Shown here: piece after piece, positions 50,837 through 60,225 of the stretch
How positions within the stretch are numbered: position 1 is the first letter of the stretch
How the letters are laid out: the number at the start of each line of letters is the position of its first letter
Source of the DNA: Lacrimispora amygdalina
Lineage (GTDB): Bacteria; Bacillota; Clostridia; Lachnospirales; Lachnospiraceae
Direction: 5' to 3'
NCBI RefSeq assembly: GCF_003432035.1
Contig: NZ_QOHO01000012.1
Coordinates: 1-64,000, forward strand
Length of the DNA: 64,000 nt
The notes under the pieces: model-generated
The model's input: only the letters and a program-made list of their open reading frames with translations
What the model was told of the DNA's origin: nothing
Database searches by the model: none
Position numbers and translations under genes: made by a program

Positions 50837-52144
50837 TCATTCATCATAGATGTTGACAATTTCCCCGTCTAATATCCGGTTCATATTTTTCATTGCGCAG
50901 AAATTACCGCACATGGAACAGGTATCTTCTTTTTCCGGTTTGGAAGATGCACGATATCTTCTTGCTTTTTCCGGATCAATGGCCAGATCAAACATAGCTT
51001 CCCAGTCCAGCCGTTTTCTTGCGTCACTCATCTGGTAATCCCAGTCTTTCGCACCCTTAATGCCTTTTGCCAGATCAGCAGCATGGGCTGCAATCCGTGC
51101 AGAGATAATGCCTTCCTTCACATCATCTGCATCGGGAAGCCTTAAGTGTTCCGCGGGCGTTACGTAGCAGAGGAAAGAAGCTCCGGCAGCAGCAGCTATG
51201 GCCCCTCCGATAGCTGCGGTAATGTGATCATATCCAGGAGCAATGTCAGTGACGAGCGGCCCCAGTACATAGAAAGGTGCACCCTTGCAGATGGTCTCCT
51301 GGATTTTCATATTGGCGGCGATCTGGTCCAGGGGCATATGTCCTGGTCCTTCTATAATTACCTGTACATCCTTTTCCCAGGCACGGCGGGTCAGTTCCCC
51401 AAGGGTAACCAGCTCTTCAATCTGTGAAATATCGGAAGCATCCGCAATACAGCCAGGACGGCAGGCGTCTCCAAGGCTTAATGTCACATCATGTTCCCGG
51501 CAGATTTCCAGAATACGGTCAAAATGCTCATAGAATGGATTTTCATTTCCAGTCATCTCCATCCAGGCAAAAATGATGGAACCGCCTCTGGATACGATAT
51601 TAGTCAGGCGTTTTGCCTCTTTAAAACGGTGTGCTGTCTGCTTGTTGATGCCTACGTGAATGGTCATGAAATCCACCCCGTCAAGGGCATGCATTTCCAC
51701 AATCTGAATCCACTCCTCAGACGTTATCTCCTTAAGTGGCTTATGATAATAAACAACGGCATCGTAAATGGGCACCGTTCCAATCATGGCCGGGCATTCT
51801 TCTGTCAGCCGTTTCCTGAATTTCCTGGTATCTCCAAAGGAACTTAAATCCATGATGGATTCAGCTCCCAGTGAAACCGCATCCTCTACCTTTTTTAATT
51901 CCAGATCCATGTCATTTAAATCTCTGGAAGTTCCAAGATTTACATTAATTTTTGTTTTCAGCATGGAACCGATGGCATTTGGCTCCAGGCAGGTATGGTG
52001 TTTGTTGGCAGGAATAACTGCCTTACCTTGTGCAATCAGCTGTATAAGCTCCTCCGGTTTAATCCCTTCTTTTTTCGCTGTGATTTCCATTTCCCGCGTC
52101 AGAATGCCTTTTCTTGCGGCATCCATCTGTGTGGTGTAATTCAT
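50837..52144 (-). CDS. thiC: Phosphomethylpyrimidine synthase ThiC
   Basis: A radical-SAM enzyme of 435 residues that rearranges aminoimidazole ribotide into hydroxymethylpyrimidine phosphate for thiamine. The C-terminal cluster motif C-x-x-C-x-x-x-x-C is seen as C-S-M-C-G-N-F-C, slightly compressed but typical of the short ThiC form, followed by A-M-K. E-G-P-G-H-M-P and the N-terminal T-Q-M-D-A-A-R-K-G are conserved. The start follows AAGGAGG. thiW lies immediately downstream and a TPP riboswitch upstream. Confidence 0.96.
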   Translation of the reverse strand: MNYTTQMDAARKGILTREMEITAKKEGIKPEELIQLIAQGKAVIPANKHHTCLEPNAIGSMLKTKINVNLGTSRDLNDMDLELKKVEDAVSLGAESIMDLSSFGDTRKFRKRLTEECPAMIGTVPIYDAVVYYHKPLKEITSEEWIQIVEMHALDGVDFMTIHVGINKQTAHRFKEAKRLTNIVSRGGSIIFAWMEMTGNENPFYEHFDRILEICREHDVTLSLGDACRPGCIADASDISQIEELVTLGELTRRAWEKDVQVIIEGPGHMPLDQIAANMKIQETICKGAPFYVLGPLVTDIAPGYDHITAAIGGAIAAAAGASFLCYVTPAEHLRLPDADDVKEGIISARIAAHAADLAKGIKGAKDWDYQMSDARKRLDWEAMFDLAIDPEKARRYRASSKPEKEDTCSMCGNFCAMKNMNRILDGEIVNIYDE

Positions 52145-52188
52145 ATGTAGTCCTCCTTCATTATTTGGAGGGATTTACGGCTCTGGAC

Positions 52189-52221
52189 AAAAAAAGAGCC
52201 CATACCAACAGGTACAGGCCC
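52189..52221 (-). terminator. Riboswitch-controlled terminator upstream of thiC
   Basis: On the minus strand GGGCCTGTACC and GGTATGGGCTC pair with two G-T pairs around a 4-base loop and are followed by T7. It follows the TPP aptamer and would end transcription when TPP is bound. Confidence 0.88.
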
Positions 52222-52235
52222 AGATCAATACATCC

Positions 52236-52330
52236 GTCTCGTATAAATCCCTACGTTGGCATTACCCAAATCAGGTTATAAAGGTCGAAGTTTGATAACT
52301 TCCTCTCAGCCCGCATACGAGCTCCCTCTT
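52236..52330 (-). ncRNA. TPP riboswitch (thi box)
   Basis: The minus-strand sequence carries the conserved cores C-T-G-A-G-A near 52305, A-C-C-T-G-A-T in the middle and T-A-A-T-G-C-C-A with CGTAGGGA at the 3' side. Arms CTCGTAT (52315-52321) and ATACGAG (52238-52244) form P1. The terminator at 52189-52221 is the expression platform. Confidence 0.93.
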
Positions 52331-52338
52331 GTGGCACT

Positions 52339-52367
52339 AGTGTAGCACCGGTCTAAATGGATGTCAA
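52339..52367 (-). promoter_or_regulatory. Promoter of the thiC riboswitch transcript
   Basis: Minus-strand TTGACA (52362-52367) and TACACT (52339-52344) with a 17-base spacer, just upstream of the aptamer and 28 bases after the trpA stop. Confidence 0.75.
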
Positions 52368-52395
52368 GTGGAATTTGCTTAATCCAAGTGGGGGA

Positions 52396-53169
52396 TCAAC
52401 CGGTTATTGCAGATTTCATCTGTCTTATGTAGCTGCAAATTGGTTCCACACAGTCTTTTCCATGCATGGCAGCCAGCTTTACAATGGCGCTTCCCACGAT
52501 AATACCATCTGCATAGTTACTTAACTCTTTCGCCTGTTCCGGTGTGGAAATTCCAAAGCCTATGGCACAGGGAATATCTTTGGAATCCTTTACAAGAGAA
52601 ACCATATCTTTGATGTCAGAGGTGATTTCCTTTCTCACACCTGTTACGCCCATGGAAGAAACACAGTAAACAAATCCCTCTGCTTCCGAAGCAATGGCCG
52701 TAATTCGTTCCTTAGACGTGGGAGCGATCAGGGAAATTAAGTCAATTCCGTACTTTTGGCAGATGGGATGAAGTTCATCCTTTTCTTCAAACGGCATATC
52801 GGGTACGATAAGAGCATCAATGCCGCATTCTGCCGCATTTTTAATGAAACGCTCGCTTCCATATACAAATATGGGGTTAATATAAGTCATAAATGCCAGG
52901 GGCACATTCGTTTTTTGCCGAATACGGGTGACGGTTTCAAAAATTTTATCTGCGGTAGTGCCGGATGCAAGAGCGCGCTGGTCTGCTTCCTGAATCACGA
53001 TTCCCTCTGCAACCGGATCAGAAAAAGGAATTCCCAGTTCTATGATATCGGCACCTGCTTTAGCCATGGCAGGAACCAGCTGCTCTGTAATTGCAAGGTC
53101 CGGGTCACCGGCTGTAATAAACGGGATAAATGCTTTTCCTTTTGCAAATGCTTCACTGATTCTACTCAT
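52396..53169 (-). CDS. trpA: Tryptophan synthase, alpha subunit
   Basis: Cleaves indole-3-glycerol phosphate to indole and glyceraldehyde 3-phosphate in the alpha2-beta2 synthase. The 257-residue TIM barrel has the catalytic Glu in [13 protein letters not shown] (Glu41 region) and the catalytic Asp in the M-T-Y-I-N-P-I region, plus the phosphate loop G-F-G-I-S-T-P. It overlaps the trpB stop by eight bases and is the last gene of the operon. No clear terminator is visible before the thiC promoter. Confidence 0.96.
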   Translation of the reverse strand: MSRISEAFAKGKAFIPFITAGDPDLAITEQLVPAMAKAGADIIELGIPFSDPVAEGIVIQEADQRALASGTTADKIFETVTRIRQKTNVPLAFMTYINPIFVYGSERFIKNAAECGIDALIVPDMPFEEKDELHPICQKYGIDLISLIAPTSKERITAIASEAEGFVYCVSSMGVTGVRKEITSDIKDMVSLVKDSKDIPCAIGFGISTPEQAKELSNYADGIIVGSAIVKLAAMHGKDCVEPICSYIRQMKSAITG

Positions 53170-54346
53170 AGATTTCTACCCCCTTGTAACGTGCAATTGC
53201 GGCCACATCCTTGTCTCCGCGGCCGGATAAGTTAATGACGATGACCTGGTCTTTTCCCATGGAAGGTGCAGCCTTTCTGGCATAAGCCACCGCATGGGCG
53301 CTTTCAATGGCAGGGATGATTCCTTCCTTCCGGGATAAATATTCAAATGCGTCCACCGCCTCATCGTCGGTGACAGGAACATAATCGGCCCTTCCGGTAT
53401 CAAACAGTGCGGCGTGCTCCGGTCCGATTCCCGGATAGTCAAGTCCTGCTGAGATGGAGTAAACCGGAGCGATCTGTCCGTATTCATCCTGGCAGAAGTA
53501 GGATTTCATACCGTGGAAGATTCCTACGGTTCCGGTGGAAATGGTGGCAGCATTTTTATCTGTATCAATGCCGTGACCGGCAGCCTCACAGCCCACCAGC
53601 TTAACAGAGGTATCTCCAATAAAATCATAAAACAGGCCCATGGCATTGCTTCCACCGCCCACACAGGCGATCAGCATGTCGGGAAGCTTTCCCTCAGCTT
53701 TTAAGATCTGCTCCCTGACTTCCTTTCCGATGATGCTCTGGAAATCCCGCACAATAGTGGGAAATGGGTGAGGCCCCATGACGGAACCCAGGACATAGTG
53801 GGTGTCCTCCACCCGGTTGGTCCATTCCCTAAGAGTTTCATTTACCGCATCCTTTAAGGTCTGCGTACCGCTGGTAACCGGATGAACCTTTGCACCCAGA
53901 AGCTCCATACGGAATACATTTAATGCCTGCCGGTCCGTATCCTCTTTTCCCATGAAGATTTCACATTCCATCCCCATTAAGGCTGCGGCAGTAGCAGTAG
54001 CCACTCCGTGCTGGCCGGCACCGGTTTCTGCGATGACACGGGTTTTTCCCATTTTTTTTGCAAGAAGAACCTGGCCCAGTGCATTGTTGATTTTGTGGGA
54101 TCCGGTGTGGTTTAAATCTTCCCGTTTTAGATAAATCTTTGCACCTCCAAGATCCTCTGTCATTTTCTCTGCGTAGTAAAGCAGAGAAGGCCTTCCTGTG
54201 TAGGTTTCATGCAGTGTCTTTAACTCTGCCAGAAATTCTTCATCCTGCATACAGGCATTGTAGGCTTTCTCCAGTTCCGTCACTGCATTCATCAGCGTTT
54301 CGGGGATAAATTGTCCGCCGTGCTGTCCAAATCTTCCTTTTGACAT
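53162..54346 (-). CDS. trpB: Tryptophan synthase, beta subunit
   Basis: PLP-dependent enzyme joining indole and serine, 394 residues. Lys in [12 protein letters not shown] (about 86) is the PLP lysine; [10 protein letters not shown] and G-G-G-S-N-A-M-G are the substrate and phosphate loops. The N-terminus [17 protein letters not shown] fits the family, with TAAGGAG upstream. That ribosome site and the first 18 codons lie inside the 3' end of trpF, a 55-base overlap. Confidence 0.97.
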   Translation of the reverse strand: MSKGRFGQHGGQFIPETLMNAVTELEKAYNACMQDEEFLAELKTLHETYTGRPSLLYYAEKMTEDLGGAKIYLKREDLNHTGSHKINNALGQVLLAKKMGKTRVIAETGAGQHGVATATAAALMGMECEIFMGKEDTDRQALNVFRMELLGAKVHPVTSGTQTLKDAVNETLREWTNRVEDTHYVLGSVMGPHPFPTIVRDFQSIIGKEVREQILKAEGKLPDMLIACVGGGSNAMGLFYDFIGDTSVKLVGCEAAGHGIDTDKNAATISTGTVGIFHGMKSYFCQDEYGQIAPVYSISAGLDYPGIGPEHAALFDTGRADYVPVTDDEAVDAFEYLSRKEGIIPAIESAHAVAYARKAAPSMGKDQVIVINLSGRGDKDVAAIARYKGVEIYE

Positions 54347-54975
54347 AATTTTCCACTCCTTACTGTTTGTATGATTTTTTTGATTTTTTCCGGGTCTTTT
54401 CTGCCGTTTGTTTCAGCCAGACTGCTGACATCCAGACAGAATGCTTTCGTTTTAAGCGCTTCCTCTATGTTTTCCATGCCGATGCCCCCTGCCAGAAACC
54501 AGGGTTTCTTAATCGCCGGAATCATGGACCAGTCAAAACATGTTCCGCTGCCTCCCTGAATTCCCTTTACATAGGAGTCCAGAAGAAGGTAGTCCGCAGA
54601 AAGCTTTTCCGCTTCAGAAATATCAGCCGCGGACCGGACACGGATTGCTTTCATAATGGGGACCGGACGGTCTAATCTGTTTTTCAGTTCCAGAATATCC
54701 GGCTCACGTTCCTCCCCATGAAGCTGAATCATCTGAATTACATTACTTTTTACCAGGGAAATGATCTCGTCTGCAGGGCTGTTTACGAAGACTCCTACAG
54801 CCGGTATTTCAGGAAGAAGGTCATTTCTTAAAAGCTCAGCCTGCCTGAAATTAAGCTGCCGCTTTCCCGGGGCAAAAACAAACCCGATGTAATCCGGCTT
54901 ATAGCAGTTGACAGCAAGCACATCCTCTTTTCGTGTGAGGCCGCATATCTTGATTTTCTTATTAGAATTCATCAT
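54292..54975 (-). CDS. trpF: Phosphoribosylanthranilate isomerase
   Basis: Isomerises N-(5'-phosphoribosyl)anthranilate to the ribulose form, 227 residues. The catalytic Cys is in K-I-C-G-L-T-R, followed by [16 protein letters not shown] and the phosphate loop G-G-I-G-M-E-N follow. The usual fold ends near [13 protein letters not shown]; about 25 further residues form an unusual tail coded over the start of trpB. Overlap with trpC upstream is 14 bases. Confidence 0.93.
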   Translation of the reverse strand: MMNSNKKIKICGLTRKEDVLAVNCYKPDYIGFVFAPGKRQLNFRQAELLRNDLLPEIPAVGVFVNSPADEIISLVKSNVIQMIQLHGEEREPDILELKNRLDRPVPIMKAIRVRSAADISEAEKLSADYLLLDSYVKGIQGGSGTCFDWSMIPAIKKPWFLAGGIGMENIEEALKTKAFCLDVSSLAETNGRKDPEKIKKIIQTVRSGKLCQKEDLDSTADNLSPKR

Positions 54976-55768
54976 TGGCAGCGTTCCTCATTTCCTGCAG
55001 AATCTTTTTCTTGTCAGGAGAGCGCATCAGGCTTTCTCCGATCAAGACTCCGTTTACACCTGCCTGATACAGCCGCTTTACATCATCGGCGTTCTGTATC
55101 CCGCTTTCAGCAATGAATGCGGTTCCTGCAGGCACCAGGCTCCTTAAACGGATAGAATTTTCAAAGTCAACCTGAAATGTCTTTAAGTTCCGGTTATTGA
55201 CTCCGATCAGGCGGGCTCCTGCACAAAGTGCGCTGTAGATTTCTTCTTCATCGTGAGCTTCCACAAGTGCGCTGAGTCCAAGGCTGTCACAGATTTTGAT
55301 GTATTCTTTCAGCTGTCCGGTATTAAGAAGAGCACAGATAAGAAGAACTGCCGAGGCGCCAAGCACCTTGGCTTCCAGTATCTGATAAGGATCTACGGTA
55401 AAATCCTTTCTTAACAGAGGGAGGGAAACACACTGGCTGATTTCGGTTAAATATTCCCCTTTTCCCAGAAAGTATTCCGGCTCTGTCAGTACGGAAACGG
55501 CGTCTGCGCCGGCTGCTTCATACTCCATGGCAATTTCCCTGTAAGGAAAATCCGGTGCGATCATTCCCTTTGAGGGAGAGGCACGCTTTACTTCACAGAT
55601 AAAGGAGATTCCGGGAGAGGAGATCACCCTCTCAAATGAGAAATCAGATTCCCTCTGCCCAGTGTCAAAGGCACGGTATGCCATCTTCTCCATCTTACTG
55701 AGCGGAATCGTTTTTTTCGCTTCCTCCGCCCGCTTTTTTGAGGCTGCGGCCAGGGTATCAAGGATCAT
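54962..55768 (-). CDS. trpC: Indole-3-glycerol-phosphate synthase
   Basis: Closes the indole ring from 1-(o-carboxyphenylamino)-1-deoxyribulose 5-phosphate, 268 residues, TIM barrel. The family signature F-I-C-E-V-K-R-A-S-P-S-K-G (about 55-67) carries the catalytic Glu and Lys; L-L-R-K-D-F and G-V-N-N-R-N-L-K are intact. It is a separate gene here rather than fused to trpF. Start and trpD stop overlap as ATGA. Confidence 0.96.
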   Translation of the reverse strand: MILDTLAAASKKRAEEAKKTIPLSKMEKMAYRAFDTGQRESDFSFERVISSPGISFICEVKRASPSKGMIAPDFPYREIAMEYEAAGADAVSVLTEPEYFLGKGEYLTEISQCVSLPLLRKDFTVDPYQILEAKVLGASAVLLICALLNTGQLKEYIKICDSLGLSALVEAHDEEEIYSALCAGARLIGVNNRNLKTFQVDFENSIRLRSLVPAGTAFIAESGIQNADDVKRLYQAGVNGVLIGESLMRSPDKKKILQEMRNAANDEF

Positions 55769-56784
55769 AAAGCCACCTCATTCACCGCTTTTACAAATTC
55801 TTCCAGTTTTGCAGCAGCTTTTCCGGAATCAATTAAGTCGGAAGCAGTTTGAATGCAGTCGGATATGGTGCAGTTGTCAATGCCAAGATAAAGACTGAGG
55901 GCGGAATTTAAAACCACGATATCCCGTTTTGGACCGCGAAGTGTTCCCTCTAAAATTTCCTTTGTAATTTTGGCATTATCGGAAGGGGTTCCGCCCAGTA
56001 AGTCGGAAAGGCTGCTGCGGGTTAAGGAAAACTGCTCCGGAGTAATTTCATACGGAATCAGTTCCCCGAAACGGATTTCACAGACATGGGTTGGACCCGT
56101 TACGGTTGCTTCATCCAGTCCGTCTGATCCGCAGACAACCAGCCCCCGTTTTACTCCTAAGTTGCTTAATACCTGGGCAAGGGGTTCCACCAGCTTTTTA
56201 TCGTATACACCTAAAAGCTGCATGGTGGCGCCTGCCGGGTTTGATAAAGGTCCGAGTATGTTAAAGATGGTACGGACTCCAAGCTCTTTTCTGACAGGAC
56301 CTGCATATTTCATGGAAGAATGATGGACCTGTGCAAAGAGAAAACACATTCCCGTCTCTTTTAAAACCTTACCAGACTGTTCTGCCGTAAGATTTAAGTT
56401 GACACCCAGCTGCTCCAAAACGTCTGCAGCGCCGCTTTTGCTGGAAACGCTTCTGTTCCCGTGCTTTGCAACCGGGACACCTCCTGCAGCCACTACAAAG
56501 GCGCTGGTGGTGGAGATGTTAAAGGTTCCCACCTCATCGCCTCCTGTGCCAACAATATCAATAACCGGAAAATCAGGTGCAAGTTTCAGTGCTTTTTCCC
56601 GCATAACTGTGGCGCAGGCCGTGATCTCGTCAATGGTTTCGCCCTTCATACGCAGAGCCGTTAAAAATGCCGCCATCTGGGCCGGAGTGGTTTCCCCGCT
56701 CATAATTTCATTCATAACCTCTCTTGCAGCCTGAAAGCTCAAGTCCTGCCCTTCAATTACATCGTGGATTGCTTCTTGAATCAT
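55765..56784 (-). CDS. trpD: Anthranilate phosphoribosyltransferase
   Basis: Transfers phosphoribose from PRPP to anthranilate, 339 residues. The diphosphate-binding loop G-T-G-G-D is at about 81-85, with K-H-G-N-R-S-V-S-S-K-S-G-A-A-D following, both diagnostic of TrpD. AAAGGAGG precedes the ATG; the gap to trpG is 14 bases. Length is standard and no glutamine amidotransferase domain is fused. Confidence 0.97.
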   Translation of the reverse strand: MIQEAIHDVIEGQDLSFQAAREVMNEIMSGETTPAQMAAFLTALRMKGETIDEITACATVMREKALKLAPDFPVIDIVGTGGDEVGTFNISTTSAFVVAAGGVPVAKHGNRSVSSKSGAADVLEQLGVNLNLTAEQSGKVLKETGMCFLFAQVHHSSMKYAGPVRKELGVRTIFNILGPLSNPAGATMQLLGVYDKKLVEPLAQVLSNLGVKRGLVVCGSDGLDEATVTGPTHVCEIRFGELIPYEITPEQFSLTRSSLSDLLGGTPSDNAKITKEILEGTLRGPKRDIVVLNSALSLYLGIDNCTISDCIQTASDLIDSGKAAAKLEEFVKAVNEVAL

Positions 56785-56798
56785 TGGGTTTGCCTCCT

Positions 56799-57368
56799 TT
56801 ATATAATGGTCAGAAAATTTTTTAATATGGTCATTCCATCTGGTGTGAGTATGGATTCGGGGTGAAACTGCAGTCCATAGACTGCATACTCTTTATGTTT
56901 GACTGCCATGACTTCACCGATGGAGTCAGTTCCGATCACTGACAGGCTCTCAGGAAGGGATTCCTTTTCTGCTATCAGAGAATGGTATCTGGCAGCAGGT
57001 ATCGTATCTGGAAGTCCTTTAAAAATGGGATCTGAGGTATCAATATCAATCAGACTCTGCTTCCCGTGCATCAGTTTTTTTGCGTGGGAGATATTTGCCC
57101 CGTAAACCTCACAGATCCCCTGGTGCCCCAGACAGACACCAAGAATTGGAACGGTTCCGGCAAGCTCCTTTACCACTGTCTCGCACACACCGGCATCCTT
57201 TGGATATCCCGGACCTGGAGAGAGTATGATATGGGAAGGGTGCAAGAGGCGGATTTCCTCCACAGTCAGTTCGTCATTTCTTATGACTTTAATATCCGGT
57301 TCAATGGAACCGAACAGCTGGACCAGATTATAGGAGAAGCTGTCATAATTATCAATCAGCAGTATCAT
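56799..57368 (-). CDS. trpG: Anthranilate synthase, glutamine amidotransferase subunit
   Basis: Supplies ammonia to TrpE, 189 residues, class I amidotransferase. The nucleophile Cys is in G-V-C-L-G-H-Q-G-I, and His-Glu in Q-F-H-P-E-S near the C-terminus; D-N-Y-D-S-F-S-Y-N-L at the start is typical. Its ATG overlaps the trpE stop (ATGA). In many Firmicutes a TrpG-like protein also serves PabA function; no pab genes are in this window. Confidence 0.96.
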   Translation of the reverse strand: MILLIDNYDSFSYNLVQLFGSIEPDIKVIRNDELTVEEIRLLHPSHIILSPGPGYPKDAGVCETVVKELAGTVPILGVCLGHQGICEVYGANISHAKKLMHGKQSLIDIDTSDPIFKGLPDTIPAARYHSLIAEKESLPESLSVIGTDSIGEVMAVKHKEYAVYGLQFHPESILTPDGMTILKNFLTII

Positions 57369-58849
57369 CAGTCATTCACCTCCCCAGCCGTTTCAATTGC
57401 GTGGATTACAGCCTTTGCCTTGTTTCCTGATTCTTCATATTCCAGCTCCGGAACACTGTCAGCCACAATCCCGCCGCCGGCCTGAACGGTTACTGTTCCA
57501 TTTTTCTTCACAGCCATTCGTATGGCAATGCAGGTATCCATGTTTCCGGTAAAATCAATGTACCCAAGCGCACCTCCGTAGATGCCTCGCGGCTCCATCT
57601 CCAGCTCCTCGATGATCTCACAGGCACGTATCTTTGGTGCACCGGAGAGTGTACCGGCGGGCAGTACCGCCTCGATTGCGGAGAATCCGTCACAGTCTGG
57701 CCGTATGTCGGCCTCTACCTGGGAACAGATGTGCATAATCCGGGAGAACCGGTGGATCATCTTGTATCCGGTGACTTCAACTGTGGAAAACTTTGCAATT
57801 TTTCCCAGATCATTCCGCCCTAAATCCACAAGCATGTTGTGTTCGGACAGTTCCTTTTCATCGGCAAGCAGCTCTTCTTCCAGCTGTCTGTCTTCCTCAT
57901 CACTGCTTCCCCTGGGTCTGGAGCCGGCAACCGGGAAGGTAGTCAGTCTGCCGTCCTTCAGACGGACTAATGTCTCCGGAGAAGTGCTGATAATCTCTGT
58001 CTCATCCATGTGGAGATAAACCATGTAAGGGGAAGGGTTTGTGGTCCGCAGCACCCGGTAAGCATTTAAGAGGCTGTCGTGATATTCGCTTTTAAACTGT
58101 CTGGATAAGACAGCCTGAAAAATGTCACCGTCCACAATGTATTCCTTAGCTTTTTCCACCATATGGCAGTATTCCTCTTTGGAAACGTTGCAGTAAAAAT
58201 CCGGCCTGCCCTGTACGGCTGATTGTTTCAGGGGAGTATTTTCCCCGATCATGCGTGCGATATTTTCCAGTCTTGCACAGGCGGTTCCATAGTTTTCCAT
58301 AATCCGGTCGGTCTTCATATTTACCACGATGCATATTTTCTGTTTCAGATGATCATAGGCAATCACTGTGTCAAACAGCATCAGATCAAAGTCGCTGCAG
58401 TCGCCTTTTTTGATGGACAGGACAGGCTCAGCATATCCAATCATGCTGTAAGCGAAATAACCGACGAAGCCTCCGGTAAAGGGTGGGAGTCCGGGAATCT
58501 TAGGGGAACGGTATTCCTTTAGCAGTTCCCTAAGAACCTCAAAGGGAGTGTCCGATCTAAAAACCTCATCCTGAGCAGCTCCCGTGATGCTGTCGTAACG
58601 GCGTATGGTGACCACATGGTCCTGGCAGCTGACCTTCATGACAGGGTCATAACCAAGAAAGGAGTAGCGTCCCCAGGTTTCGCCGCCCTCAATGCTTTCT
58701 AACAGAAAGTGTTTTCTGCTTAATGCCCCGATTTTTCTCAGCAGAGTGATGGGGGTTACAATGTCTGCAAAAATTTCCCGGCAGACTGGTATGACAGGGT
58801 AGGAAGCGCCAAGCGCTTCGATCTCCCTGCAATCCGGTGTGATAGTCAT
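57368..58849 (-). CDS. trpE: Anthranilate synthase, component I
   Basis: Forms anthranilate from chorismate, 493 residues. The start at 58849 follows AAAGGAGC; a longer frame reaching into the T-box is not supported. The N-terminal feedback region includes L-L-E-S-I-E-G-G-E, consistent with the tryptophan-sensing L-L-E-S motif, and the catalytic half has R-D-G-E-like G-S-R-P-R-G, L-V-D-L-G-R-N-D and G-A-P-K-I-R-A-C-E. First gene of the operon; expression depends on the T-box leader. Confidence 0.97.
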   Translation of the reverse strand: MTITPDCREIEALGASYPVIPVCREIFADIVTPITLLRKIGALSRKHFLLESIEGGETWGRYSFLGYDPVMKVSCQDHVVTIRRYDSITGAAQDEVFRSDTPFEVLRELLKEYRSPKIPGLPPFTGGFVGYFAYSMIGYAEPVLSIKKGDCSDFDLMLFDTVIAYDHLKQKICIVVNMKTDRIMENYGTACARLENIARMIGENTPLKQSAVQGRPDFYCNVSKEEYCHMVEKAKEYIVDGDIFQAVLSRQFKSEYHDSLLNAYRVLRTTNPSPYMVYLHMDETEIISTSPETLVRLKDGRLTTFPVAGSRPRGSSDEEDRQLEEELLADEKELSEHNMLVDLGRNDLGKIAKFSTVEVTGYKMIHRFSRIMHICSQVEADIRPDCDGFSAIEAVLPAGTLSGAPKIRACEIIEELEMEPRGIYGGALGYIDFTGNMDTCIAIRMAVKKNGTVTVQAGGGIVADSVPELEYEESGNKAKAVIHAIETAGEVND

Positions 58850-58879
58850 AATACTGGCTCCTTTCCTGAATAAGAATTT

Positions 58880-59198
58880 TTTTAATAAAAAAAGCTCCCG
58901 TCCCTCTTCCATAATTCTATGGATAAGAGGGACGGAAGCTTGTAGTGACTCGTTCCGCGGTACCACCCTGATTGGAGAAGATAGACTTCTCCCGCTTATA
59001 ACACACCAACATGTGCCTCCCCTTGATAACGGATAGGAAACCCGTCAGCATCTACTACCGGAGATAAACACCGGTTTCAAGCCGCCCTCGCAGGTCCATT
59101 CAGACCAGACATCAACGCTTCCTTTCACCAACCGGAAGCTCTCTGTGCATGATGAAGAGATCTTACTTACTCCTGCTCAACAGTTTATTACTTTGCTT
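58880..59198 (-). ncRNA. T-box leader of the trp operon (tryptophan, UGG)
   Basis: On the minus strand the T-box core GGGTGGTACCGCGGAA (58953-58968) is followed by a terminator whose arms are CCGTCCCTCTT/AAGAGGGACGG (58898-58908 and 58925-58935) with a T7 run at 58887-58893. Within stem I the specifier loop GAA-TGG-ACC shows TGG at 59096-59098, the Trp codon. Uncharged tRNA-Trp should stabilise the antiterminator and allow trpE transcription. Confidence 0.92.
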
Positions 59199-59204
59199 TG
59201 CTAC

Positions 59205-59233
59205 AGTATATGAGATTAAAATGAAAATGTCAA
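59205..59233 (-). promoter_or_regulatory. Promoter of the trp operon
   Basis: Minus-strand TTGACA (59228-59233), 17 bases, TATACT (59205-59210), ahead of the T-box. Confidence 0.88.
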
Positions 59234-59299
59234 TACGTTATTTGAAATTTAATTTATTCAGATCAACACATCAATCGACAGGAGGCAAAACACAAGTGT

Positions 59300-60130
59300 T
59301 TATTCTTCACTCATTATTACCCTTTCTATGTGCATGGCTAAATAACCGATTTCCACTTCTTTTATTTCCAGTTTTAATGCGATGCTTAACTCGTCACAGA
59401 TTGTAGTTGCTATCGTAAAGGACTCCGGAATTTTAAATTCCAGATAGTCATTGATATTCAACTTTAATTCTTCGTTCTTTACGATTCTGGCTACCATATA
59501 TTTTACATGGTTCATAAGCCTGTTATAAGACAGAGACATTACATCGATCTTACAATTTTTTTTATTTTCAATGATGTTGATACATCTTCTTACCGCCTCA
59601 GCCATCTTTATCGAGATTGAAGTGTGAACATCCTCTTTAGCTGCATGAATGTGCAGGGAAACATATCCGATCTCATCATCATCTATATCAATGTTCTTTT
59701 CTTTTTTTAAAATATCCCGTAAAATCAATGCTGCCTTAAATTCGCTATGGAATAAAGCCTTTATATCTTCTGTGAGAGGATTATATATCTGCTCCCCATT
59801 CTGAATTCTCTGTACCGCAAATGAAATATGATCCGCCATTGGAAACAGGATGCTCCGGTCAAGATTTCCAACCCTTTTCTCTGCCTCATCTAAAATTGCA
59901 TTGGCATATTCAAAGTATTCAGGTGAAACGCTCTTAACCAGTTCTCTGTTCGTACCTCGTTCTGACTTTTCCTGTAAAGAGTAAACAGAGCAATCCTCTG
60001 GTGCCTCAAAGCGTTCCGATACCTTTTTCCCAAATCCAATTCCTTTTCCCAATAAAATATATTCTTTATTATCAGTCATATCAATTGCGATTATACTGTT
60101 GTGATTTAATATCTTACTTATGCGGTACAT
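59300..60130 (-). CDS. licT: PRD-containing antiterminator (LicT/BglG family)
   Basis: A 276-residue RNA-binding antiterminator. The N-terminal CAT domain starts M-Y-R-I-S-K-I-L-N-H-N-S and includes G-K-G-I-G-F-G-K-K; two PTS regulation domains follow with the conserved histidines in D-H-I-S-F and L-H-I-H-A-A type motifs. The start at 60130 gives the classical length. Phosphorylation by the PTS controls dimerisation and RNA binding. It lies 95 bases after the PTS gene, whose leader has the matching RAT site. Confidence 0.92.
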   Translation of the reverse strand: MYRISKILNHNSIIAIDMTDNKEYILLGKGIGFGKKVSERFEAPEDCSVYSLQEKSERGTNRELVKSVSPEYFEYANAILDEAEKRVGNLDRSILFPMADHISFAVQRIQNGEQIYNPLTEDIKALFHSEFKAALILRDILKKEKNIDIDDDEIGYVSLHIHAAKEDVHTSISIKMAEAVRRCINIIENKKNCKIDVMSLSYNRLMNHVKYMVARIVKNEELKLNINDYLEFKIPESFTIATTICDELSIALKLEIKEVEIGYLAMHIERVIMSEE

Positions 60131-60225
60131 ATCGTAAACGCCATCCTCTCTGTATGAATTGTTTTCCATTTTATCATGAATAAAACCGAAAGAATAGACA
60201 ATTACAATATGCATTTCACAAATAC

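Noticed and set aside
52756-53235. 159-codon plus-strand frame opposite trpA/trpB
   Set aside because: Antisense to two intact trp genes; no start signal and cysteine-rich low-complexity translation.
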